From Orobanche coerulescens (taxonomy: Eukaryota > Streptophyta > Magnoliopsida > Lamiales > Orobanchaceae): DNA of 64,000 bases. Below the pieces are notes generated by a model. That model saw nothing but the letters and a program-made list of their open reading frames with translations, was not told the DNA's origin and did not search any database. Location: contig CM065804.1 in NCBI GenBank assembly GCA_033398695.1, positions 14,989,001 to 15,053,000 on the forward strand, read 5' to 3'. Every line of letters starts with the position of its first letter. The stretch's first letter is position 1. Position numbers and translations under genes: made by a program. Shown here piece by piece: positions 10,158 through 20,722 of this stretch.

Positions 10158-11430
10158 GCAAGTACCTTGTCCATACAATTCTTGTTTTATGGATACGATA
10201 ATTAGTGATTGTTTGGTCATTTGAATTGAACTTTCAAAAGATTCGGTTTAGCCTTGTTAAAGGCTTGCTTTCAAAACGCGTGTGTTTTGTGAATGGTGTG
10301 GTTTGTGAATGACTATGTGAATTCTATGGATATGTTTGGTGTTGATGTTGCACTTAGTATTGCATGTGGACATATATTATTTTATTTCGGTGCGTTGTGG
10401 TTTGACGTGGTGTTTTGCTAAGTGTTTGATGTCTCTAGGTGAATTGTTTGAATATATGTGTTGTATTTGTGCTGTGTGTGAATGTATGGATGTGGGCGGG
10501 GCCTACGGTGGCACATGGCATGCGATCATGTGGCCAGGATGCAACAAGCGATTGATCCAACCGTGAGAGCCTAATAAAAACTACGGTGACACATGGCATG
10601 CGATCATGTGGTCAGGATGCAACAAGTGATTGATCCAACCGTGAGCGCCAAAGATAATCTACTGTGACACATGACCTGTGATCATGTGGTCAGGATGCAA
10701 CAAGTGAGTGATCCAACCATGAGATGTTGTGACTTGTGTTTCGCTAGCCAGCTCGGGAGGGTCCTTAGAGGCCTCGAGTGGGATTTGTGGCTTTGTCCCG
10801 GTCCTAGGCGATGCATGTGTGTGATTTGTTTCGCTAGCCAGCTCGAGAGGGTCCTTCGAGGCCTCGAGTGGGATTCGTGGCTTCGTCCCGGTCCAAGGCG
10901 ACGTGTGTGCGTGATTCGTTTTATGATTGTGGCCAGCTCAGGAGGGTCATTGGAGGCCTCGAGAGGGATTGATTGCTTCGTCCCGGTCCTAGGCGATGCT
11001 TGTGCGTGATTACGTTGTGTTGATTTTATGTTCATCGAGGACACGTGATATGGGTTCTGACCTTGTGAATTGTTAGTGGTTTTCTATTTGCGAAAACAAA
11101 AACCTTTGGGCTGTGACCCTGTTGATTTTGGAATGAGAAGGATTTGATAATCCTAAATTGTTTTCTATTAAAACTCCCGAGGGTATTTTAAACCATTTTG
11201 CAAACTGTTCTCGTTACTTGTGATCTTTCGGATTTAGAAAGTTTTACTCAAACTCTTGCCTCGGGAAGTATTCGTTTCGTTGTATTTGAATCTTTGAGGA
11301 TCCTTGATTATTTTATTCTTGGAACTTGAATTATATGGCTCGTATTTTCACTTTGTACTTGCACTAGCAAAATAGTGGAATTTTGCTAACCCCCGAGTAA
11401 TCGGGGGGTGGATGTCTTTATTGCATTCAG
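10158..11430 (+). other. Candidate GC-AG intron in Tekay-1 LTR
   Basis: The donor is CGAG|GCAAGTACC (G at 10158) and the acceptor ATTCAG|GTTTC (ends 11430), 1273 nt. A CTAAC branch-point match (about 11386) is followed by a perfect ACCCCCGA / TCGGGGGGT hairpin with a 4-nt loop. The 3' LTR keeps the same signals (57740-59026). AG|GCAAGT is the strong consensus reported for GC-AG introns. Splicing itself is not shown here. Confidence 0.55.
10501..11010 (+). repeat. Two three-copy minisatellites in Tekay-1 LTR
   Basis: The first set (10501-10722) has three copies of a unit of about 85 bp with the core GCATGCGATCATGTGG. The second (10736-11010) has three copies of about 88-97 bp with GCCAGCTCGGGAGGGTCCTT. 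Both lie inside the candidate intron and recur in the 3' LTR (58095-58604). Open frames of 112-120 codons on both strands follow the repeat period and are not genes. Confidence 0.9.
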
Positions 11431-11700
11431 GTTTCAGGGAGCATGGCACAGGGTCGGCATGAAGGATGATGAAAGATGATCGATACTAATCACGTGTGGA
11501 ACCGTACGTTGTGTATTGGTTCAGTTGTACTTTATTTTCCGCTGCAGTATTTTTTTCCCATTGTACGGGAGTGTGTTGTATTCGACCCCTGCGTGGGCAT
11601 GTATTGTAATTGAGTTGTATGTATTTATTGAAAGACCAAATCGGTCTACTGAGTCATTTTAGCCTTAAAGGCATTGTTGAGTTGTTCGATTTTGTTACCA

Positions 11701-11767
11701 GCCTGGTAGAACTTTGAGGAAAGGTTCTACGGCGTGTAATATCCCTAAGCGGATTGGGGGTGTTACA
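11701..11767 (+). other. Tekay-1 LTR end: paired hairpins beside the PBS
   Basis: Hairpin 1 is GCC-TG-GTAGAAC / GTTCTAC-GGC with an 11-nt loop (11701-11733). Hairpin 2 is TGTAATATCCC / GGGTGTTACA (11735-11767), whose left arm repeats the first ten bases of the LTR. The 3' LTR has the same at 59296-59362. Equivalent structures with different stem sequences close the LTRs of A, B, C, H and I. Confidence 0.75.
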
Positions 11768-12954
11768 TAAATGGTATCAGAGCTTAGGTTGTGGAAACTT
11801 AGGCTGTCGGGTTTAGTGGTGTCTGTTGAGTTTTTGTCTCGTCGGATTTTGTCTGACTGAGTCATGTCACGACGCGTCGTCTAAGTTGGTTGGTCGTGAT
11901 TAGTATAATGGGCCGATCATTCTCCGTACGAGCTGTGGATGTAAGTCTCCCTTCTTTGTGTTGTGCCTCGTGTGACACGAGTTACTGGTATGATTATGTA
12001 TTAAGTGATGGAATCTTTATGTAGATTCTCAGTTTCGTGATGCGTTTATGTGACTCTCATGTTTCATTTATATGAGGAGTGTTGTCGTTATTTATGTCCT
12101 TTGATTGTGATATTTGGCTGTTTGTTTTCCGGTAAAAGACATGTGTTGTCTTGGTTTTTGAGCGAGTTGATGCGTGTATTGTGATGTATGTAAGTGAATG
12201 TTGTTACATGTGAGCTTTTTTGGCATTCTGGCCTAATAGATTTTCGAAAAACTTGAGTATCTTAGAAAATAAATTTCGAGACGTACTTTTAAAATTAATT
12301 ATTTTCTCGCGATACTTTCAAGGTGTTTTCTAGTGCCGTAATATATTTCAGAACTATTCCAGTAGGGGACCAAAATATTTTGAGATATTTTCAATTATTT
12401 AGAAATGCTTTGCTTAGACCCGAGGGTCGAATATTTCTGAAAGTTTTTCACTAAAATAAAAGTGTCCTCATTTTTGTTCAAACGCAAGATGGTTTTCAAA
12501 GTCTCGATAATAGTGTTTGTACTACTTTTTGTAAGGTGGTACTCAAGATCTACCGGTGTTTCCAAATTATTTTCAAAAAGGTGGTTTTCGTTTTTAAAAC
12601 CTATCATTCCAGTTTGCGGTCCGGGAATGTATATGTGATATTCGCATTGTCGTTAGAATGTTAGCTCCCGAGTATGATGGAATCGGTGGCGTGAATGTTG
12701 AGTCGCTTGCCACGCATTTGTTGTGATTAGCCCTCTGTGAGAGGTGAGATGTTAGTATTGAATATTGTCGCTTTGCGATGATTTGTGTGTTATCGCACCC
12801 GTACGAGTTGTTGGAACTTGAGTTTGCATGATTGTGTACATACGTGGTTGTTGTGATTTTAGTATGTGTTGATATGTTATGCCAAGTTGGCATCTCCGGT
12901 TTGTTGTTTTGTGGTGTTATGTTCCATTGTATCTAGCATTTGTATATTTGGTAT
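11768..12954 (+). other. Tekay-1 PBS and leader with degraded gag region
   Basis: TGGTATCAGAGCTTAGG (11772-11788) matches the 3' end of initiator Met tRNA, the usual primer for chromoviruses. Beyond it I see no sustained reading frame. The position is where leader and gag N-terminus should lie, so this is probably decayed gag or unrelated leader. Confidence 0.75.
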
Positions 12955-13080
12955 GCCGAGCCGAGGTGTTTCAACTGTGGTGTGTCGGGGGCATGCACGT
13001 ACTAATTGTCTTTCTCCGCCAGTAGCAGATTACAAGTGCGGACTCGAGGGACACAGAATCCAGTTTTGCGAGTTGGTTAC
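12955..13080 (+). pseudogene. Tekay-1 gag zinc-knuckle remnant
   Basis: A CX2CX4HX4C knuckle can be followed at 12967-13010 (CFNCGVSG, then HARTNC after a one-base shift). A second, degenerate one lies at about 13030-13070 (YKCGLEGHRIQFC, first Cys replaced by Asp). Two tandem CCHC knuckles are typical of plant chromovirus gag C-termini. Nothing of capsid, protease or RT is recognisable nearby. The frameshift and the lost cysteine show it is dead. Confidence 0.65.
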
Positions 13081-13414
13081 CAAGTCTTCCGGAGTACGAA
13101 CTTCAGCACATTTATCAAGATCGGCTCTAAGAGGCCCATGGGAAATGTTTCTGTCAGCTGCTTTTGTGTTGTTGCCTTATTTCCATTATTGTGAGTTGTG
13201 GGGACGACCTTCTTTTATAAGAGGTCGAATGTAATACCCGTATTGTTTTTGGACTTCTGCAATTCCTCTTTCTCAAATCTATCGACTCACTCGTGTTCGT
13301 TGATACTTTATGAACTTGTTCTGTATTTTGGTTTCATCGATTGAACGAGCTGTGATCTTATTTTGGGTCGATCTGGTTATTGCTGTGACTTTTCCGAGTT
13401 CGGTTCCATTCTTG
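13081..13414 (+). other. Tekay-1 internal remnant up to the nested insertion
   Basis: No protein motif. About 13255-13400 resembles 55940-56060 on the far side of the nested Tat-like element (shared words such as TCGACTC...GTTCGTTGA and GATTGAACGAG), an internal direct repeat. TGTAATACCC at 13231 looks like an LTR start but has no partner. Confidence 0.45.
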
Positions 13415-13419
13415 TGAAC

Positions 13420-14331
13420 TGTTGCTACCCAAAATATTATCCGGAGATGATATTGCTGGAATGGATGGGTAGCAAACAAAATGCGAGAGCACGTCCGTGG
13501 GAAGTAAATAACACAGGATTTGTCGGGTTTGTTAGGACCGGTCTTGAATGCTCTCACGAGATGTTATTAATATGAATACGTTGGAGTACAAATATTAATG
13601 TAAGAGTACAATTACAATGAGTGTAAAAGACCATAGTTATCTAGCTCTTGAGTGCTGGTGCGTGAGTTCTTGAACTGCAGGGAGTTCTTACTTCTGTCGA
13701 CCGTGTTTTGGTTAAGAGGTTCTGAGAGAGAAAAAACGAGAGAGAAGCAACCAGAAAATCCGAGAGATTTCCAAGTGCAGGAAGCCTTCTATTTATAGGA
13801 GGAGCTGCGATGTTTTTTCCTCACGGGCGATCGCCTTTCCTGTATTATAATCAGGGGGCGATCGTCTGTAGCACATGGGCTGATTGCCTTAAACTCCGAA
13901 GCTGCTGCTGGCAGCCAACTGTGCAAACCAATGATAGGACCACACGCGTCTCTTGTCGCTGTCCCGGGATGTACCATCTTGGACCTTTCGGCAGGTCTGT
14001 CGGTAGGTGACAAGATGATGACAGGCTGGGGTCATCGATCCATGTTCTGCGGCGCCTTTTCCAGATCTGCATTGGGTCTCTATTCCGAGTTTCGGCCTTC
14101 GCAATCTTGACGGATGCTGGCTTCACGTGGCATGAGGCGGTCGTCCATGATCGGGTACTTGGGACGTTCGCTAGCTGCCTGGAGGTGATCGCCTTGGCAG
14201 TCGATCGCTCGACGCTGGGTCCTGCTCTGGGTCCTTCGATTGGCAAGTCTGCCTTGGTCTATTTGACTCTAGTTCGGTCACCCGGTCTTTATGCCGATCG
14301 CCTGTTGAGGTGTGTAAATCTCGACACAACA
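13420..14331 (-). repeat. Tat-like element 3' LTR
   Basis: 912 bp, paired with 54959-55872. Minus-strand reading gives several GGCGATCG / CGATCGCC palindromic motifs (for example near 14294, 14193, 14162, 13857 and 13829) ahead of CCTATAAATAG (about 13790-13800). The same motif also recurs in the internal gag region. Confidence 0.92.
13790..14305 (-). promoter_or_regulatory. Tat-like LTR promoter: GGCGATCGCC motifs and TATA box
   Basis: In sense order GATCG palindromes are spread over about 480 bp and end about 30 bp before TATAAATAG. The counterpart in the other LTR is 55332-55845, and fragment E has the same layout at 2621-3160. The role is inferred from position. Confidence 0.55.
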
Positions 14332-14379
14332 ATTGCCCCCAGCTTGCTCCGATGTTGAAGACATGGGGTGAGGTGGTTT

Positions 14380-15867
14380 TGTTAGGATTGTATACTGCAA
14401 AGCATACTTTATGCTTGTATTACCTAATTTCCCTGTTACTACCTATGAGAATATTAATTACATTTAATCACATATTTTGCATATTTATTCACGTTATGGT
14501 TATGCAAATGAAATGTCTAATTATTTTATATTGTAGATAATGTGGTATGTTGGTGTCACATGGAAGATCACATTATCGGTGCCTTATAAAATAATATAAT
14601 AGTTCACAACCTATATAATTATTAGACAAATTATATAAAAGGTTGTAGTGTATGCTTGAGAATATTTGGTCTTGACTATTAGCATACATTAGCGTATTGC
14701 ATACGTTGAACTGGATCGAGGTGAGATACTGTCTTCTGTACTGACTGTAAGAAGAACGTAAATCTCGGATAATTATTATTTCTTAATTCTAAGTATATAA
14801 TATTTAATTGTGTATTTATAATAATTATTGCTTTGATTTATCATAGGTGAGAGTCAAAATGATCGACTCAATAAGCCTCGTATCTTGGGCAATAATATTG
14901 TTTATACGACAGTTATTATTATTACTAGAAATCGTGTCCCGACTCGTGCGGGTTGATGATGTCCCCTTGAGGAGCTCGATAATGATTATTATATTAAACC
15001 TTGTAGGTGGATTTAATTCCGATATAATAATAAGGTTCGAGTGGTACTACTCTTGGATAAGATATTAATTAATTAAAGCTGTCAGTAGCTTATAATTAAT
15101 TAATGGACATTCGATATCTTAAACACGAGAAATAATATATTTAATAAGGAGCCCAATTTCGTAATTTGGGATTTTGGTAGGAAGTGCAATATCAACTTTT
15201 TAGTGGACTAAGTTGATATTAATAGATTCATTATATTAGGAAGAGTCCTAATAAGCTAAGATGAATTTATTAGGGAGTCCTTCCATAATCCTCCTTAAGA
15301 TCCCTAGTAGTAGTCCAAGAGCCTATAAATAGGACATCTTGGGTGTTGGCCGATTTTATCACATTCATACACAAGGAATTTCGATTTTTTCTTCTAAGTG
15401 TTTAATTTTGGATCTTGACTTGTGTCTTTGATTCCACAATTGAGAGAACACTTTTATTCTTGCTACATATCGGAATAACTTGAAAAAAATAAAATCGAGA
15501 GTTGTGAGGGATAGGAATCGGCCGATCCCAAGGTTGTCCAAACAAGATCCGGTAGCTCGTTGCCCACACAACGTCCGGTTCAAGGCGGATCATACTCTAG
15601 AAGATCTAAAGGTAGAAATACAAGGTGATCAAGACGGAAGTAACCAATACTCTTCAAAAGGTAATATCCTATGATCTTTGGATCTAGATTAGGATATTTT
15701 AATTATCAACATATTTAATTAATAAATAATGAATAATATTTAAATTGTTTATTAGTCTTAGTAATTAATTAATTAGCATGCCTAAATAGATCTTATTCTC
15801 GTAGATGCGTAAAACGCGATTATCAACTTTCCCAAACTTCGCTTCCGCTGCGTTTTACTTTCCAACA
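14380..15867 (+). repeat. Copia 5' LTR
   Basis: Nearly identical to 50892-52378, with scattered substitutions and a few short indels. CCTATAAATAGGA (about 15322-15334) is a good TATA box, with transcription expected shortly after. AT-rich upstream part. Short open frames inside recur in both LTRs and carry no motif. Confidence 0.93.
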
Positions 15868-17250
15868 ATTGGTATCGGAGCCGGATTTTTAGGCTTTTGC
15901 TATTTTAATTAATTTTAGTGATTAATTGATAGCAATTTAAATATTCATATATTTTGATGTTGGAATATTTTGCTAGATGTGTTCTTGCAGGTGATATGAT
16001 CCAATTATCATGGTTTATATGAATAGTGTATTTATTTATTTTATTAATTATGCAATTGTTGGTTTGGCTCGTTTTTTGAGGTATGTAATGGTTTTTCCCG
16101 TGAGAAAATCCGCGGGTAGTTCTAGGTGTTTTTATTTTTTGTGTAATCTTGATGTAATTTCGATGTATTTTATTTTGTATAAAATTGTAATTGAATTCGG
16201 AAAAGACTGGATCACGAAGAAATAGAGCAGAACCGGGAGTGCCGGATCATTGGCGGCGGTGACAAGCGACAAGCGAGCGAGCAAGACACGGCCGCCACGA
16301 GCACGCCGAGCAATGCTGCCAAGGCACTGGGTCAGGCGATTCACTAGTTCGGGCTGGGTCGTCCAGTTTTGGTCCGGTCCATTTCGTCGCCGTTCGTTGC
16401 GTTCGCTGGAGAGTCGGGATTTAAAATTAAATTTTTTTTTATGTAATTAATTTTGCATAAAAGTGAAATTTTAATTTTGGAAATCCACGGCCTAGCCGGG
16501 GAGGAGCGACGAGATGCTTGATTCAGTGGGAGAGATCGAGTCGAAGATTTTCTCGGATTCAACTCAAGGAAGAATACCATGATAATTGGATAATTTAATT
16601 ATCCATGCTTTATTTTTGTTTTTTTTATTGTTTTGATGTATGGCATGTATGGATGTATGCGTGATATGTTTCCTTGCATGTTAGGACGAGAAAATTAAAA
16701 ACCTTAAGGCTAAAATAACTAAGTGATTAAATTGATTTTTTTTAAATAAAATCAAATTGGCCTCCATAATTAATTTAAATTGTGAAGTAATTAGCATGTG
16801 CGTTGACATTAGTGTCTTCCTCCATATCGGATGTGCTAATTATAGGTTCACTAGTTTTAAATTTCAAAATGATAACATAAGGTAAATATTACTTTTTATG
16901 ATAGGACCTCTCCATCTGTAGGACTATTATTTAAAAGATAATATTTTAATGATGTTAAATTATGGTGTTCACTTAGGTGTATTACTTAATAAGCTCCCCA
17001 TCGGAGTCTACGTTAATTAATACATGGCCAAGAGGAACCAACTATTAATTTTACTTGTCATAACGTAATTTGACTAGATAGTAAAATTAAAGACGTAAAA
17101 CTCTACTTGGAAAATGTGTGTCCACACGATCGTGGCTTGCATGTGCGGATTTTTCGAGGTGTTGGTTGCTAGCATATATATTGTGTTTTGTGGTTTTTCA
17201 ATATATTTTGCTATGCATTATGTGATGGATGTTTTTAATTTTTATCTCAG
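15868..17250 (+). other. Copia PBS and long leader
   Basis: A 1.38-kb untranslated region between PBS and gag, unusually long. It includes a GC-rich patch (16230-16400) and AT-rich DNA. It ends TTTTTATCTCAG directly before the gag ATG, a sequence that looks like a plant 3' splice acceptor. No domain found in its frames. Confidence 0.7.
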
Positions 17251-18393
17251 ATGTCTTTCAATCCACTAACTGTTATTCTCAAAGAAAATAAACTTGATGG
17301 CACTAACTTTGCCGATTGGAAAAGAAATCTTGACATTGTCCTGACTGATGAGGGGCATAAATTTGTCTTAATCGAGGAGAGCCCTCTAGAACCAGAACCG
17401 GATGCCACTCCCGAAGAGTTAGCTGAATTCCAAAAATGGAAAAAGTATGATGAGATGGCTCGCTGTTACATTTTGGCTTCACTGACAAATGTATTGCAGC
17501 ATCAGCATCAGACGATGGGCTCGGCCTCGGAAATGATGAAAAGTCTCACCGAGATGTTTGGTCATCAGAACCGGGCGGCTAGACAAAATACAATGAGGGT
17601 ATTGATGACAACCCAAATGTCTGAAGGGACTCCAGTGAGGGATCATGTTCTAAAAATGATGTCCCATTTGAACGAACTGAGCATACTGGGGGCTACTATC
17701 GATGCGGAAACGCATGTCGATATTATCTTAGGCAGCTTACCTAGAAGCTTTGAGCAGTTCCGCCTTAACTATAATATGAACCGTAGGACATATAGTTTGG
17801 CGGAACTTCTGACAGAGCTTCAGTCTACTGAAGGTCTCTTCAAACAAGGTTATCATCAGATTCTTGCAGCAACCAGTGCTACTTCTTCCAAACCCAAATG
17901 GGGAAAGAAGAAGAAGCAGGTTGGCCAGAAGCAAGTGGCAACCCTCAAGGTGAAACGCAAGGCTCCTCACCCCGAGGCGAACAAAAAGCCAAAGGGAAAG
18001 TGCTACAAGTGCGGTCAGAAAGGACATTTTAAAGCGGACTGCCCTTCTCTTAAGAAAGGTATGTCTCGTGCACTAGTAGTCAAAACATGTTTGACAGCTT
18101 GTTCTTCCACTTCGTGGATAGTTGATTCAGGCTCCACTGATCATGTTTGCTTTGACTCGCATGGTTTTCAGGTAACCAAGAAGCTTAGTCCGGGCGAGAT
18201 TACTATCAACTGGGGCGATTATTCCAGGATTATGGCTGTTGCAGTGGGAGTCGTGCAGTTGAAGATTAATAATAAATTATTAGTCCTCAATAATGTATTA
18301 TTAGTACCGGATTTTAGAATGAATTTAATTTCGGTTTCTAAATTAAAAAGCGATGGTTATTCAGTTTCTTTTGATGATGATGCCATTATTTAG
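17251..18393 (+). pseudogene. Copia gag and protease (ends at premature TAG)
   Basis: A 380-codon frame. Residues about 10-220 form the gag region of plant Copia elements (opening MSFNPLTVILKENKLDG, then a LGSLPRSFEQF-like helix segment). A basic linker leads to a CCHC zinc knuckle CYKCGQKGHFKADC (residues 251-264) for nucleic-acid binding. The aspartic protease follows with catalytic DSG at residues 292-294. The start codon is chosen because it begins the conserved gag and is preceded by TTTTTATCTCAG. The frame is closed by TAG at 18391-18393 where the polyprotein should continue; the same frame goes on with pre-integrase sequence, so a single nonsense change is likely. Confidence 0.9.
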
Positions 18394-19165
18394 AAAAGAA
18401 GCAGTGAATATATTTGCAAAGGTATTTTTAATGATGGGCTATATGTCGTTAATACTGCACAAACTCCTATGCATAAATCACTTAACTCTTTGTCTAAACC
18501 TAAAAAGAGAAAAGAACCTTCAAGCATAAACCAAACATATCTGTGGCTTTTACGGTTAGGACATGTAAACCTTGGAAGGATTCAAAGATTAGTAGATGAT
18601 GGCCCATTGGATGATCTCCAAGTTGAGTCATTTCCAATTTGTGAATCCTGTCTGGAAGGTAAGATGACCAAAAGGGTTTTTAAAACCAAGGAAAACCGTG
18701 CTCAGAATGTGTTAGAATTGGTTCATACGGATGTATGTGGTCCAATAAATATCCAGGCTAGGGGTGGTTTCGAATACTTCATCACGTTCATAGATGATTA
18801 TTCGAGATATGGATAAATCTATTTGATGCGACGTAAGTCTGAAGCCTTTGACAAGTTCAGAGACTTCAAGGCTGAAACGGAGAAGCGTTATGGGAAGAGT
18901 ATCAAGTCACTATGATCTGATCGTGGTGGCGAATACCTTAGTGGAGAGTTTTTGGATTTCTTGGTTAATGAGGGGATTTCGTCCCAGCTCACCGCGCCGG
19001 GAACTCCACAACAAAATGGTGTGGCTGAAAGAAGGAATAGGACTCTTTTAGAAATGGTTAGATCAATGATGAGTTATTCAGATTTACCTATTTCGTTTTG
19101 GGGATACGCCTTAGAAACAGCGGCGTACATTCTAAACACGGTGCCTTCAAATCGGTTCCAAAACA
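18394..19165 (+). pseudogene. Copia pre-integrase and integrase
   Basis: Same frame as gag. The GAG-pre-integrase domain with the LRLGHVNLGRI motif and CESCLEGK (His/Cys zinc site) runs about 18535-18660. The integrase core begins HTDVCGPI (first Asp, about 18728), has SDRGGEY (second Asp, about 18919) and NGVAERRNRTLLEM (catalytic Glu, about 19030). TAA at 18814-18816 replaces a Tyr codon. TGA at 18913-18915 replaces Arg in the usual LRSDRGGEY (CGA to TGA, as from a methylated CpG). Around 19140-19165 the frame shifts by one base. It cannot give active integrase as it stands. Confidence 0.88.
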
Positions 19166-20665
19166 CCCACGTAATCGTGGAGTGGGCGTAAGCCCAGTCT
19201 AGGACATGTTCGGATTTAGGGTACCCCAGCACATGTGCTGAATAAAGAAGCTGATAAGTTGGCATCTCGTACAGAAGTACGAGTTTTTGTAGGATATCAT
19301 AAGGGAACGAAGGGTGGCTTGTTCTATAGTCCCCAAGATCAGAAGGTCATGGTTATCACCAATGCCCGATTTCTGGAAGAGGATTATATGATTAGTCACA
19401 AGACCATGAGCGAGATAATTCTGGAAGAGCTAAGGGATGAGACTCCGTCTATACCAATCGTACAAGCGCCAACTAACACTGTACCACGTATCGATTCTGA
19501 TACTTTTACACCAACTCAGGATTTGCCTCGTCGTAGTGGGAGGGTTGTTCGTCAGCCGGACTCAATCCCAAGCGAAGATGAATCAGATCCCTGGACCTAT
19601 AAGGAGACTATCCAAGATAAAGATGCTGACTCCTGGCAAGTAGCAATGGAATCAGAAATGGGATCTATGGATTCCAATAAAGTGTGGGAGCTAGTAGAGC
19701 TACCTGATGGTGTACAAGCCATTGGGAGTAAATGGGTCTACAAGCGAAAGAAAGGACGTGACGGGAAGGTTGAAACTTTCAAAGCGAGGCTTGTTGCAAA
19801 AGGTTATACTCAGAAAGAGGGTATCGATTATGATGAAACATTTTTGCCGGTAGCCATGCTTAAGTCAATCCGGATTCTTTTAGCTATAGCTGCGCATTTG
19901 GATCTGGAGATTTGGCAGATGGATGTCATGACTGCATTCTTGAATGGGAGTCTAGACAAGGAAATCTATATGCGCCAAGCAGAGGGATTCATTGCTGAAG
20001 GAGAAGAGCACTTGGTGTGCAAACTTAAGGAATCCCTTTATGGACTTAAGCAAGCATCTAGATCTTGGAACACTAGTTTTGACGAAGTTGTCCAGTCATA
20101 TGGATTCGTCCAATGTCCGAGTGAGAGTTGTGTGTATAAGAAATGCGATGGAAACGTGTTGGTGTTTCTTGTACTGTATGTAGATGATATCCTTCTGATT
20201 GGAAACAACGTGAAGGAATTGTCGGACGTACGGGTATGGCTATCTAAGCAGTTCGATATGAAGGATCTAGGAGAAGCAGGACACATCCTTGGAATCAGGA
20301 TCTTTCGTAATCAGAAGAAAAGGATGTTTTGCTTATCCCACGCATCCTATATCGATACAATGGTGAAGCGGTTTAGCATGGAGAATTCCAAGAAAGGTTT
20401 TCTACCTTACAGGCATGGAATTCAACTATCTAAAAACATGTGTCCTAAGACACAAAAGGAGATAGATGACATGAAGATGGTCCCTTATGCATCTGCTGTG
20501 GGAAGTCTCATGTATGCTATGCTTTGCACTAGACCAGATATCTGCCATATCGTGGGCATGGCTGCTAGATATCAGTCAAACCCAGGACCAGGACACTGGA
20601 TTGCTGGCAAGCACATACTCAAGTACCCGAGAAGGACTAGGGAGTACATGCTTGTATATCAATGA
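19166..20665 (+). pseudogene. Copia integrase C-term and reverse transcriptase
   Basis: After the frameshift the frame reads GRKPSLGHVRI then a stop (TAG for the usual Trp) and continues open from about 19216 to TGA at 20663-20665. It contains LNKEADKLASRTEVRVFVGY (integrase tail), then RT: SKWVYKRKKG, FKARLVAKGYTQ, QMDVMTAFLNG, LYGLKQASRSW and the catalytic YVDD (20177-20188). A PYASAVGSLMYAM connection and HILKYPRRT follow. RT motifs are intact over about 470 codons. The terminal TGA precedes DDLFSVGYTDSDF of RNase H in the same frame. Confidence 0.9.
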
Positions 20666-20722
20666 GACGACCTGTTTTCGGTGGGTTACACTGACTCAGA
20701 TTTTTCATCGGACAAAGAAAAG
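20666..20722 (+). pseudogene. Copia RNase H, 5' piece
   Basis: Nineteen codons in frame with RT, including GYTDSDF with the first catalytic Asp. They end at the Athila insertion. The 3' piece resumes at 50375 in frame once the insertion and one AAAAG copy are set aside. Confidence 0.88.

Larger units (their letters stand above)
8687..11767 (+). repeat. Tekay-1 5' LTR
   Basis: 3081 bp, TG...CA ends, paired with 56301-59362. In order it has an upstream region; a TTACGGCCGTAA array (9166-9508); a TATA box (9512-9518); a candidate intron (10158-11430) holding two minisatellites and the CTAACCCC hairpin; and a terminal double hairpin (11701-11767). Point changes and small indels against the 3' copy are frequent, more so than between the Athila or B LTR pairs, as expected for the outermost element. 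Confidence 0.93.

Noticed and set aside
10671..11044. 112- and 120-codon frames on both strands (also 58267-58640)
   Set aside because: They follow the period of about 88 bp of the LTR minisatellite and have no homology.
13231..13414. Separate solo LTR starting TGTAATACCC
   Set aside because: No matching end, no partner and no target duplication; kept only as a weak observation.
15480..15674. 64-codon frame repeated at 51991-52185
   Set aside because: It lies downstream of the Copia LTR TATA box in both LTRs and diverges without respect for codons.
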